Shown here piece after piece: positions 1-6,302 of a stretch of DNA of 9,557 bases. The notes beneath the pieces are model-generated. The model worked only from the letters and a program-made list of their open reading frames with translations, had not been told where the DNA came from and ran no database searches. Every line of letters begins with the position of its first letter. Position 1 is the first letter of the stretch. The translations under genes were made by a program, and so were the position numbers. This stretch comes from Sulfuricella sp. (GTDB lineage Bacteria; Pseudomonadota; Gammaproteobacteria; Burkholderiales; Sulfuricellaceae), in NCBI GenBank assembly GCA_030696235.1, contig JAUYSN010000189.1:1-9557 (forward strand), read 5' to 3'.

Positions 1-57
1 CTTTGCGGTTAGTGCTTTTTTGATCGAGAAATGGAATAAGAGCTTGTCCGTAAATAA
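1..57. other. Non-coding left edge downstream of the kinase
   Basis: These 57 bases lie after the kinase stop codon on the minus strand. I see no gene start and no hairpin with a T-run that would make a convincing terminator, so the kinase transcript may continue past the left edge. Confidence 0.4.
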
Positions 58-1815
58 TCAAGCACTGCGGGGCAGGGTGAAGAAGAAGGTGCTGCCCTCG
101 CCCACCTTCGACTCGACCCATATTTCCCCGCCGTACATTTCGACGATCTTTTTTACCAGGGCGAGGCCGACGCCGGTGCTTTCCACCCGGTCTCTCGGGG
201 CCAGGGTCTGGAACAGCTGGAATATTTTCTCGAAATACCGTTCCTCGATCCCCGGGCCGTTGTCGGACACGCTCAGTTTCCATTTGTTCCCCGCGGCTAC
301 GCAGCCGATGCGGATCTTGCCCTCGGGCTTGTCCATGTATTTGATGGCGTTGCTCAAAAGATTCTGGAACAGCTGCTGCAAACGGGTCCGCACCGCCACC
401 ACGGTGGGCAGCGGGCTGTCGAAGATGATTTCGATGTTCGGGGGCGGGGAAAGCAGGTCAATGACTTCATGCACCAGCTGATCGAGATCCACTGCGACGC
501 CGGCCTCCTTCACCCGTCCGACCCGGGAATACTGCAAGATACCGTCGATCAGGCCATCCATGCGGCGCACCCGGGCGAGCAGCAGCCTCATGTGCTCTTT
601 GCCCTCGTCGTCGAGCCTGTCCGCGTAGTCGGTCACCACCCAGTCGGCCAGCGAGCTGATGGCGCGCAGCGGCGCCTTCAGGTCGTGGGACACCACATAG
701 GCGAAGTTCCTGAGCTCCTCGTTGGCGCTTTCCAGCTCGAGCACCAGCCGCGCCTGACGTTCCTCCACCTGCTTGCGCTCGGTGACGTCGCGCACGATGC
801 CGGTGAACATGCGGTGATCGGCCAGGCGCACCTCACTGACCGCCAGATCCATCGGGAAAGTCGTCCCGCCCTTGCGCATCCCCATTACTTCGCGGCCGAT
901 GCCGACGATCCTTTTTTCGCCGGTCTGCAGGTAGCGGGCCAGATAACCATCGTGCTCCTCGCGGTGGGGTGAGGGCATGAGCATGGAGATGTTCTTTCCC
1001 ACAACCTCGGCCTCAGTGTAGCCGAACATGCGCTCGGCTGCCGGATTGAAGCGGTCGATTATCCCCCGTTCGCCAATGACGATGATGCCTTCCGCCGCCG
1101 TCTCCACAATGGCGCGCACGCGCGCCTCGCTTTCGCGCAGCTGGGCGGCCTGGACCGCCAGCGCCTCTTCGGCGTGTTTGCGCTCGCCGATCTCCCGCCT
1201 GATGCGCAGAAACAGGAGGGACAAGAAAACCATCGCAAAAAGCAGTGCCAGGGAAAACATGACTAATGTTTTGTTGGCGTATTCCCGCTCTGCGTCCATG
1301 CGCTGCTTGAGCAGCGCCCTTTCGTGCCCCTGCATCGCCGTGACCAGGCTGCGGAGCGCGTCCATCTCTGTCTTGCCAGAGCCCACCATCAGCCGCTGCC
1401 GCGCCGCCTCGAAGCCCTGAGTCTGGCGCACAATGAGGGCCCGGTTCAGGAGAGTAAGCCTGGCTGCAATCTGGCGGGCAAGCTCGGGAATCCGCTGCTG
1501 CTGGGCGGGCTCGTCGGCGGTCTGCCGCTTCAGCTGCGACAGCAGTTCTCCAATCCGGGCGATGGCGGCGTCACGGCGCGGCAGGTAGGATTCGTCGCCG
1601 GTGATGATATAGCCGCGTTGGCCGGTTTCGGCCTGGTTCATGAGGGAAAAGATTTCCTCCAGGGTCGCCAGCGCCTCGTAGGTCTGCGTCACCCGCCGGG
1701 AGGCCTCGACATAATGAAGGCTGGACTGGTACACCAGCCCTCCGACCAAGGCCAGGATCGCCAGCGCAACGCCGAAGCCCCCGAGCACCTTGCTTTCAAT
1801 GGACCATTTTTTCAT
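58..1815 (-). CDS. CHASE3-PAS-HisKA-HATPase_c membrane sensor histidine kinase with FixL-like PAS
   Basis: A 585-residue kinase predicted to sit in the inner membrane and phosphorylate an unseen response regulator. Two membrane segments (about residues 10-30 and 183-204) bracket a periplasmic CHASE3 domain with its typical GQRGYIITGDESYL signature (66-79). A short coiled coil leads to one PAS domain (about 230-347) that strongly resembles the haem PAS of FixL, with H288, R294 and R308. The HisKA domain carries the phosphoacceptor H377 in SHDLKAPL, of the phytochrome-kinase type. The ATPase domain shows N-box N489, G1 box DNGPGIE (518-524), F-box FEKIF and G2 box GVGLAL (548-553), so the kinase looks intact. 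It has no receiver domain of its own. The start is preceded on the minus strand by AGGGTGA with suitable spacing. It is divergent from surE. A partner regulator may lie beyond the left edge. Kinase identity is sure; haem binding is inferred from residue spacing. Confidence 0.95.
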   Translation of the reverse strand: MKKWSIESKVLGGFGVALAILALVGGLVYQSSLHYVEASRRVTQTYEALATLEEIFSLMNQAETGQRGYIITGDESYLPRRDAAIARIGELLSQLKRQTADEPAQQQRIPELARQIAARLTLLNRALIVRQTQGFEAARQRLMVGSGKTEMDALRSLVTAMQGHERALLKQRMDAEREYANKTLVMFSLALLFAMVFLSLLFLRIRREIGERKHAEEALAVQAAQLRESEARVRAIVETAAEGIIVIGERGIIDRFNPAAERMFGYTEAEVVGKNISMLMPSPHREEHDGYLARYLQTGEKRIVGIGREVMGMRKGGTTFPMDLAVSEVRLADHRMFTGIVRDVTERKQVEERQARLVLELESANEELRNFAYVVSHDLKAPLRAISSLADWVVTDYADRLDDEGKEHMRLLLARVRRMDGLIDGILQYSRVGRVKEAGVAVDLDQLVHEVIDLLSPPPNIEIIFDSPLPTVVAVRTRLQQLFQNLLSNAIKYMDKPEGKIRIGCVAAGNKWKLSVSDNGPGIEERYFEKIFQLFQTLAPRDRVESTGVGLALVKKIVEMYGGEIWVESKVGEGSTFFFTLPRSA

Positions 1816-1981
1816 TTTGTCACCCTGCGTCCGGGCCGCCGGCGCCCATTGACCGCAATGAGACCAAGTCCAGATCCATGGAGGAAATTTGTCGGCTTGG
1901 CAGGATGGAGGAAACGGGAGGTCGCGGTTTCACGCAGCATTTCCTGAAAGGGAATTCTCTAAGGTTTGCAGTTAAGCAAAC

Positions 1982-2011
1982 ATTATTCCAGACTTCCTTG
2001 CCCTCATGCAA
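1982..2011 (-). promoter_or_regulatory. Candidate promoter for the divergent histidine kinase
   Basis: Read on the minus strand, TTGCAT (2011-2006) is separated by 18 bases from AATAAT (1987-1982). The -10 matches five of six consensus bases; the -35 matches only three. The leader to the kinase ATG would be about 160 bases. The -35 and spacer lie inside the 1991-2018 dyad, which would suit a regulated promoter. This is a weak prediction. Confidence 0.3.
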
Positions 2012-2018
2012 GCAAGTC
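1991..2018. repeat. Imperfect 28-bp inverted repeat (possible operator)
   Basis: The arms GACTTCCTTGC (1991-2001) and GCAAGCAAGTC (2008-2018) pair at 10 of 11 positions around a 6-base loop. No T-run follows on either strand, so it does not look like an intrinsic terminator. Its position over the candidate kinase promoter, and upstream of the surE -10, fits a protein-binding site, but that is inference. Confidence 0.5.
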
Positions 2019-2074
2019 CGCGGCAGGTTGCGTTTTATCAGGGTTGGGCGTTGCAGTGAGCGTCGAAATAAACA

Positions 2075-2083
2075 TGTTATAAT
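2075..2083 (+). promoter_or_regulatory. Candidate extended -10 promoter for the surE-pcm-nlpD-rpoS operon
   Basis: TGTTATAAT matches the extended -10 element TGnTATAAT exactly. No good -35 box lies 16-18 bases upstream; TTGCAG at 2051-2056 is 21 bases away, too far. An extended -10 can work with a poor -35. Transcription would begin near 2090, giving a leader of roughly 70 bases before the surE ATG at 2163. This is the only strong -10 match just ahead of the operon. Confidence 0.6.
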
Positions 2084-2162
2084 CCCGCCAGATTATCAAT
2101 TTCAAAGCACGGCGCAAGCGCCCCGCTTCAAGGTGCCTGCCGGCCAACCGTAAAAATCAACG

Positions 2163-2900
2163 ATGCGGATTCTATTGAGTAACGATGATGGTTATTTCGC
2201 TCCTGGCTTGGCCTGCCTTGCCGAAACGCTTTCCTCCCTTGCCGATATCACTGTAGTCGCCCCAGAGCGCGACCGCAGCGGCGCCAGCAACTCACTCACC
2301 CTGGACCGCCCGCTAAGCCTGCGCAGAGCGCACAGCGGTTTCTATTACGTTAACGGCACGCCCACCGACTGCGTCCACCTTGCCGTGACCGGCATGCTGG
2401 ATCATCTGCCGGACATGGTGATTTCGGGCATCAATCCCGGTGCCAACATGGGCGACGACACGGTTTATTCGGGTACGGTGGCGGCGGCAACCGAAGGTTA
2501 CCTGCTGGGTGTCCCCTCAATCGCGGTGTCCCTGGTGAGCAAGGGGGCCGGCAACTATCCCGCCGCGGCGCGCGTGGTCGCCGAGATTGTCAAACGCCAC
2601 CAGGAGCAGCCCTTCACCAGTCCGGTGCTGTTGAACGTCAATGTGCCGGATGTTCCCTACGAGCAGATTCAGGGCCGGGAGATCACGCGGCTGGGCCGGC
2701 GCCACAAGGCGGAACCCGTGGTGAAATCGGAGAATCCGCGCGGCGAAACGGTATACTGGGTGGGCGCGGCCGGCGCTGCGCAGGATGCCGGGGCCGGTAC
2801 GGATTTCGGCGCCGTGGCGCGCGGCATGGTTTCTGTGACGCCGTTGCAGATCGACTTGACTCATTATGGGCAGATGGACGTGATCAAAGGGTGGTTATGA
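2163..2900 (+). CDS. surE: 5'/3'-nucleotidase SurE (stationary-phase survival protein)
   Basis: SurE is a cytoplasmic metal-dependent phosphatase that removes phosphate from 5'- and 3'-nucleoside monophosphates, and in some species from short polyphosphate. The 245-residue length is usual for the family. The N-terminal [10 protein letters not shown] carries the metal ligands D8 and D9; S39 in ERDRSGAS and N91 in SGINPGAN complete the expected site. VNGTPTDC (63-70) and [11 protein letters not shown] (102-112) are further family motifs, so the enzyme should be active. The ATG at 2163 has no clear Shine-Dalgarno sequence, but the family motif starts at residue 1, which fixes the start. It is the first gene of the operon and its TGA overlaps the pcm ATG in an ATGA junction. 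The E. coli order surE-pcm-nlpD-rpoS is the same. Confidence 0.97.
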   Translation: MRILLSNDDGYFAPGLACLAETLSSLADITVVAPERDRSGASNSLTLDRPLSLRRAHSGFYYVNGTPTDCVHLAVTGMLDHLPDMVISGINPGANMGDDTVYSGTVAAATEGYLLGVPSIAVSLVSKGAGNYPAAARVVAEIVKRHQEQPFTSPVLLNVNVPDVPYEQIQGREITRLGRRHKAEPVVKSENPRGETVYWVGAAGAAQDAGAGTDFGAVARGMVSVTPLQIDLTHYGQMDVIKGWL

Positions 2901-3553
2901 GTGCGAAACTCAGTGGCATCGGCATGACTTCGCAGCGTACCCGGGTGCGCATGGTGGAGCGCTTGCGCAGCCAGGGCATCAAGGACGAGGTGGTGCTCGA
3001 TGCGATGGCTTCCGTGCCGCGCCATATTTTCGTGGACGAGGCACTGGCCACCCGCGCCTATGAAGACTGCTCGCTGCCGATCGGTTTCGGCCAGACCATT
3101 TCCAACCCCCAAACCGTTGCGCGCATGACTGAACTGCTGCGCGGCGGCAGGCCACTGGGCAAAGTGCTGGAAATCGGCACGGGCTGCGGCTATCAGACTG
3201 CCGTGCTGGCTCGCCTGGCGCAGGAAGTTTATTCCGTTGAACGGATCGCGCCGCTGCTGATGAAGGCGCGGGGGCATCTGCGCGAACTTCGCGCCGCCAA
3301 CATCAAGGTCAAGCATGCAGACGGCTCCATCGGGCTGGAGGAGCTGGGGCCGTTCGACGGCATCATCATGACTGCGGCTGCCACCCACGTGCCGGAGGCG
3401 CTGCTGCCACAATTGGCCGTGGGCGGGCGGATGGTGTTCCCGATCGGAACCGGCGAGCAGCGCCTTTGTCTGATAGAACATACTGCTGAAGAATATCGTC
3501 AGACGACGCTGGAAGCGGTGAAATTCGTGCCGCTATTGCCGGGGTTGGCATGA
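2897..3553 (+). CDS. pcm: Protein-L-isoaspartate O-methyltransferase
   Basis: Pcm uses S-adenosylmethionine to methylate isoaspartyl residues formed by ageing of proteins, starting their repair to aspartate. The 218-residue protein shows the [15 protein letters not shown] active-site region (61-75), the SAM-binding motif [17 protein letters not shown] (90-105), the acidic motif VYSVERI (111-117) and the C-terminal VPLLPG. I place the start at ATG 2897 rather than the in-frame GTG at 2891. The ATG gives the usual ATGA overlap with the surE stop, and AAAGG at 2886-2890 lies six bases upstream, whereas from the GTG there would be no room for a ribosome site. Its own TGA overlaps the nlpD ATG. 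All motifs are intact. Confidence 0.96.
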   Translation: MSAKLSGIGMTSQRTRVRMVERLRSQGIKDEVVLDAMASVPRHIFVDEALATRAYEDCSLPIGFGQTISNPQTVARMTELLRGGRPLGKVLEIGTGCGYQTAVLARLAQEVYSVERIAPLLMKARGHLRELRAANIKVKHADGSIGLEELGPFDGIIMTAAATHVPEALLPQLAVGGRMVFPIGTGEQRLCLIEHTAEEYRQTTLEAVKFVPLLPGLA

Positions 3554-4497
3554 TTTCTGGCGCTGTTCTGGCCGCCGGTGCCTTTGCCCTGCTGATCAGC
3601 GGCTGCGCATCGACTAAGTCGAGTGCGCCTGTAGTCGAGCGTGCTTCCATGGCACAAAAAGCACCCGCCAAAATCTGGAAGGACGGGGACGAGCGTCCCC
3701 AGGCTTATACCGTGCAGAAGGGCGACACCTTATATGGCATCGCGCTGGAGCATGGCTTCGACTACAAGGAAGTGGCGGAGTGGAACGGCATCGCGCCGCC
3801 CTACACCATCCGCATCGGCCAGTCTGTGAAGTTTAATGCCTCTCCACAGACGGTAGTGGTCACTCCGTTGAAAGCCGGGTCGGTGGTGGAAACCCGGCAA
3901 GCCGGCGAGGATCCGTTGCTGAAGACCCAGCCCAAGGCGGTCAAGTTGCCTTATGCCCCACAAGGGGACTCCGATCCGCTACGGGCTAAAGCCCGTGCGG
4001 AATCGTATGCCGAACAGGCGGAAAAGGGTCTCACGGCCAAGGCGGAACCCCAGGACAAGCCGGCACCGACCGAATTGCCGGCAGAGAAAAAAGAGGGCAT
4101 CCAGGCCGAGGATGAAGAGCGGGTCGAATGGAACTGGCCCGCTGCGGGCAAGGTGATCGCGCCGTTCAATGAGGCATCCAGTTCTGGCAAGGGCCTGGAC
4201 ATCGGCGGGAAGAGCGGCCAACCGGTTCTCGCTGCCGGACCGGGCAAAGTGGTTTATAGCGGCAACGGACTGCGCGGCTATGGAAAACTGGTGATCATCA
4301 AGCACAACAAGACTTATTTGAGCGCCTACGCGCACAATCACAAGATTCTGGTCAAGGAAGGGCAGAATGTGACCAGGGGCCAGAAAATTGCCGAAATGGG
4401 TGATTCCGATGCCGATCAGGTCAAGCTGCATTTCGAGATACGGCGGTTTGGCAAGCCGGTCGACCCGATAAAATATCTGCCCAGCGACAAATCCTGA
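3550..4497 (+). CDS. nlpD: NlpD-type lipoprotein, LysM plus degenerate M23 (LytM) domain, amidase activator
   Basis: NlpD is an outer-membrane lipoprotein that activates the cell-separation amidase AmiC rather than cutting peptidoglycan itself. The signal peptide ends in a lipobox ISGC with C19 as the lipidated residue; A20 follows, so no inner-membrane retention signal. A LysM domain (about 52-95, [17 protein letters not shown]) binds peptidoglycan. A linker rich in Ala, Lys, Glu and Pro (about 115-195) leads to the M23 domain (about 213-308). This keeps D217 and H294, but the first zinc histidine is missing from GKGLDIGG, and the HxH motif reads KLH (292-294). E. coli NlpD is altered at the same places, so this is a family trait, not damage. 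It overlaps pcm by ATGA and rpoS by one base. A palindrome lies in its linker region (3976-4000). Confidence 0.95.
   Translation: MISGAVLAAGAFALLISGCASTKSSAPVVERASMAQKAPAKIWKDGDERPQAYTVQKGDTLYGIALEHGFDYKEVAEWNGIAPPYTIRIGQSVKFNASPQTVVVTPLKAGSVVETRQAGEDPLLKTQPKAVKLPYAPQGDSDPLRAKARAESYAEQAEKGLTAKAEPQDKPAPTELPAEKKEGIQAEDEERVEWNWPAAGKVIAPFNEASSSGKGLDIGGKSGQPVLAAGPGKVVYSGNGLRGYGKLVIIKHNKTYLSAYAHNHKILVKEGQNVTRGQKIAEMGDSDADQVKLHFEIRRFGKPVDPIKYLPSDKS
3976..4000. repeat. REP-like palindrome inside nlpD
   Basis: ACGGGCT (3981-3987) and AGCCCGT (3990-3996) are perfect inverted arms around AA. CCGC (3976-3979) and GCGG (3997-4000) extend the stem past a single bulged T, giving about 11 base pairs. Motifs of the form GGGCTAAAGCCC are common in dispersed REP-like elements of proteobacteria. 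Here it is in frame, encoding part of the Ala/Arg/Lys-rich linker between LysM and M23, about 500 bases before rpoS. Copy number in the genome is unknown from this window. Confidence 0.55.
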
Positions 4498-5438
4498 TGA
4501 GCGAAGATACTTACAGCGAAGAAGACGCGTTCCTGAGCGAAGACAAGGCCCCTCCGGGCGAGGAGAAGGCCGATGCGCTGCCGGAACTGCTTGAGCTGTC
4601 CAGCGAGCCGCTGCATGACCCGACCCTGATCTACTTCCATGAAATTGCTCAGAATGAGCTGCTGAGCGCAGCCGAGGAGTACACCCTTGCCTGCCGGGTG
4701 AAGCAGGGAGATTTCGATGCGCGCCAGCGGATGATCGAATGCAATCTCCGGTTGGTCGTGAATATCGCCAAGCACTACGCGAGTCGTAGTTTGGCACTGC
4801 TGGACCTGATCGAGGAAGGCAACCTGGGGCTCATCCATGCCCTCGAAAAATTCGATCCGGAGCGGGGGTTCCGCTTTTCCACCTATGCCACCTGGTGGAT
4901 TCGGCAGAATATCGAACGCGCCATCATGAACCAGTCGCGCACCATCCGCATTCCGGTGCATGTGATCCGGGAGATGAACATTTGCCTGCAGGCGTTTCGT
5001 CACCTTGAAGTCCACAAGGGCAACGAACCCAGCGTGGAAGAGGTGGCGCACTTGCTGGGCAAGCCAGTGGCCGATGTGCGCTACGTGCTGAACCTGAATG
5101 AACGCATGGCCTCCCTGGATACGCCGCTGGATATCGACACTACCCTCTCCCTGAGTGATGCGCTTCCTGACGAAAACACCCTCTCGCCCGAACTGCAACT
5201 GCAGCACACCGAGCTTGAGGCGCTCGTGCGTCAGTGGCTGGAGGAGCTGGGAGACAAACAGCGCTGCGTGATAGAGCGGCGCTTTGGCTTGAACGGACAC
5301 GCCATTCACACCCTGGAGGAAGTGGCTGACACCCTTGATATCACCCAAGAGCGGGTGCGCCAGATTCAGGTGGAGGCATTGAAACTCTTGCGCCGCAGCC
5401 TGAAGCGCAAGGGGATATCGCGAGACGATACACTCTGA
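4497..5438 (+). CDS. rpoS: RNA polymerase sigma factor RpoS (sigma-38)
   Basis: RpoS directs RNA polymerase to stationary-phase and general stress genes. The 313-residue protein has an acidic N-terminal tail (1-40), region 1.2 (DPTLIYFHEIAQNELLSAAEE, 41-61), region 2 with NLRLVVNIAKHY, LDLIEEGNLGLIHALEKFDP, and the melting/-10 segment FSTYATWWIRQNIERAIMNQ (127-146), region 3 (about 150-225) and region 4 (about 237-303) with the -35 helix VRQIQVEALKLLRR. Position after nlpD and the lack of a long non-conserved region set it apart from RpoD. The motif RTIRIPVHVIREMN has R158 where E. coli RpoS has K173, the residue recognised by the adaptor RssB. The ATG overlaps the nlpD TGA by one base and no clear Shine-Dalgarno is seen, suggesting coupling to nlpD translation. 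In E. coli a second promoter lies inside nlpD; I could not place one here. Confidence 0.95.
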   Translation: MSEDTYSEEDAFLSEDKAPPGEEKADALPELLELSSEPLHDPTLIYFHEIAQNELLSAAEEYTLACRVKQGDFDARQRMIECNLRLVVNIAKHYASRSLALLDLIEEGNLGLIHALEKFDPERGFRFSTYATWWIRQNIERAIMNQSRTIRIPVHVIREMNICLQAFRHLEVHKGNEPSVEEVAHLLGKPVADVRYVLNLNERMASLDTPLDIDTTLSLSDALPDENTLSPELQLQHTELEALVRQWLEELGDKQRCVIERRFGLNGHAIHTLEEVADTLDITQERVRQIQVEALKLLRRSLKRKGISRDDTL

Positions 5439-5470
5439 GAAACTGAGTGTCCCGGGAAAATCAGTCTTCA

Positions 5471-5549
5471 CGGATTTTGCGGATTACCGCAGATATTGCA
5501 GGTTAATTCGCCTCTCAACTTTTCACCCCTGCGATAAATCCGGATTAAG
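5471..5549. repeat. Phased CGGATT-like repeats in the rpoS/regulator spacer
   Basis: Four similar units begin at 5471 (CGGATTTTG), 5480 (CGGATTACCG), 5490 (CAGATATTG) and 5499 (CAGGTTAAT), a step of 9-10 bases, close to one helical turn. A fifth CGGATT occurs at 5541 as half of the perfect palindrome AATCCGGATT (5537-5546), just before the regulator ATG. TGCGG/CCGCA (5478-5482 and 5487-5491) can also form a small hairpin. No T-run follows, so I do not call a terminator for rpoS. The repeats may be binding sites or a copy of a dispersed intergenic repeat. Confidence 0.45.
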
Positions 5550-5554
5550 ACAAA

Positions 5555-6178
5555 ATGAAACTTGAGCCGACCGTTTACATCGTGGATGACGACGCCAAAA
5601 TGCGCAGTGCGCTCTACCGGCTGGTACGGTCGGCGGGAATGAGGGCGGAATCTTTCGCCAGCGCACTGGAATTTCTCAGTGCCTATCATTCAGACCCCCC
5701 GGGCTGTTTGCTGCTCGATATGCAAATGCCTCGCATGAGCGGGCTGGAATTACAGCAGCGCCTCAAACTTGAGCAAATCAACATCCCCATTGTTTTCCTT
5801 ACCGGCTACGGCAACGTGCCGGCGGCAGTCAGCGCGATGAAGCTGGGTGCGCTGGATTTTCTCGAAAAGCCATTCGACAACGAGGTATTGCTCGACCGCC
5901 TGCAAAAGGCCATCCAGATGGATGCAACTGCCCGCCTTAACCGCCATCGACATACCAAGATCGGCCACTGTCTTGCACGGCTTACCCCGCGCGAGCGTGA
6001 AACCACGGACATGCTGGTTGCCGGCAAGCCCAACAAAGCCATTGCCGACCTGCTCGGAGTGAGCGTGAGGACGGTGGAAACGCACCGGGCCAACATCATG
6101 GCCAAGATGCAGGCGGAGTCCCTGTCCGATCTGGTGAGAATGATGCTGGATTTCAAGGGCGAAATTCGGGATAACTAG
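5555..6178 (+). CDS. FixJ/NarL-family two-component response regulator (receiver plus LuxR-type HTH)
   Basis: A 207-residue DNA-binding response regulator. The receiver domain (about 5-120) has the acidic cluster D11-D13, phosphoacceptor D55 in LLLDMQMPRMSG, T83 in FLTGYG and K105 in EKPF, all needed for phosphorylation switching. The output is a LuxR-type helix-turn-helix (about 142-203) with LTPRERETTDMLVAGKPNK and VSVRTVETHRANIMAKM. The close receiver match to FixJ (FLTGYGNVPAAVSAMKLGALDFLEKPF) puts it in the FixJ/TtrR/TodT group. The gene sits 116 bases after rpoS behind CGGATT repeats and no kinase adjoins it, so it is an orphan in this window; the FixL-like kinase at 58-1815 is a possible but unproven partner. 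The ribosome site is weak. Its target is unknown; a palindrome directly downstream is a candidate site. Confidence 0.93.
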   Translation: MKLEPTVYIVDDDAKMRSALYRLVRSAGMRAESFASALEFLSAYHSDPPGCLLLDMQMPRMSGLELQQRLKLEQINIPIVFLTGYGNVPAAVSAMKLGALDFLEKPFDNEVLLDRLQKAIQMDATARLNRHRHTKIGHCLARLTPRERETTDMLVAGKPNKAIADLLGVSVRTVETHRANIMAKMQAESLSDLVRMMLDFKGEIRDN

Positions 6179-6194
6179 ACTCCTTTATGCCCTT

Positions 6195-6212
6195 ATCCGT
6201 ATTTATACGGAT
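6195..6212. promoter_or_regulatory. Perfect 18-bp palindrome, candidate operator
   Basis: ATCCGTAT (6195-6202), TT, ATACGGAT (6205-6212) is a perfect 8-bp inverted repeat with a 2-base centre. It lies 17 bases after the FixJ-like regulator stop and about 90 bases before the Cache gene. LuxR-type regulators bind as dimers to such dyads, and the outer half-sites ATCCG/CGGAT recur in the palindrome before the regulator gene (5537-5546). A T-run is absent, so it is a poor terminator, though it could form a 7-bp hairpin. Confidence 0.5.
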
Positions 6213-6302
6213 GCCGGAATTTGCTGTTGTGATTACATTAAACATTAGCATCCTTAATGCCAAGACAACCCGCAACAACAAAAGCAACGGGACTGACAAA
6301 AA

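Larger units (their letters stand above)
1816..2162. promoter_or_regulatory. Divergent intergenic region between the kinase and surE
   Basis: This 347-base gap separates two divergently transcribed genes and so must hold both promoters. It is less GC-rich in its middle than the flanking genes. Short open frames on both strands here (for example 1878-2153 plus, 1820-2011 minus) have no recognisable domain, no good ribosome site and overlap the promoter elements, so I treat the gap as non-coding. It contains a candidate surE promoter, a candidate kinase promoter, an imperfect 28-bp dyad (1991-2018) and a small hairpin (GGCGC/GCGCC, 2111-2122) in the surE leader. Confidence 0.7.

Noticed and set aside
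1878..2153. 91-codon plus-strand open frame in the divergent spacer
   Set aside because: It runs through the candidate promoters and dyad, has no domain and an atypical Arg/Cys/Gln-rich composition.
4186..4443. NlpD as an inactivated (decayed) M23 peptidase
   Set aside because: The missing zinc ligands match those missing in E. coli NlpD, which works as an amidase activator, so this is normal for the family.
5442..5465. ACTGA/TCAGT inverted repeat after rpoS as a terminator
   Set aside because: Only a 5-bp stem with a 14-base loop and no T-run.
4416..5471. Minus-strand open frame of 351 codons opposite rpoS
   Set aside because: Shadow of rpoS; no domain and no ribosome site of note.
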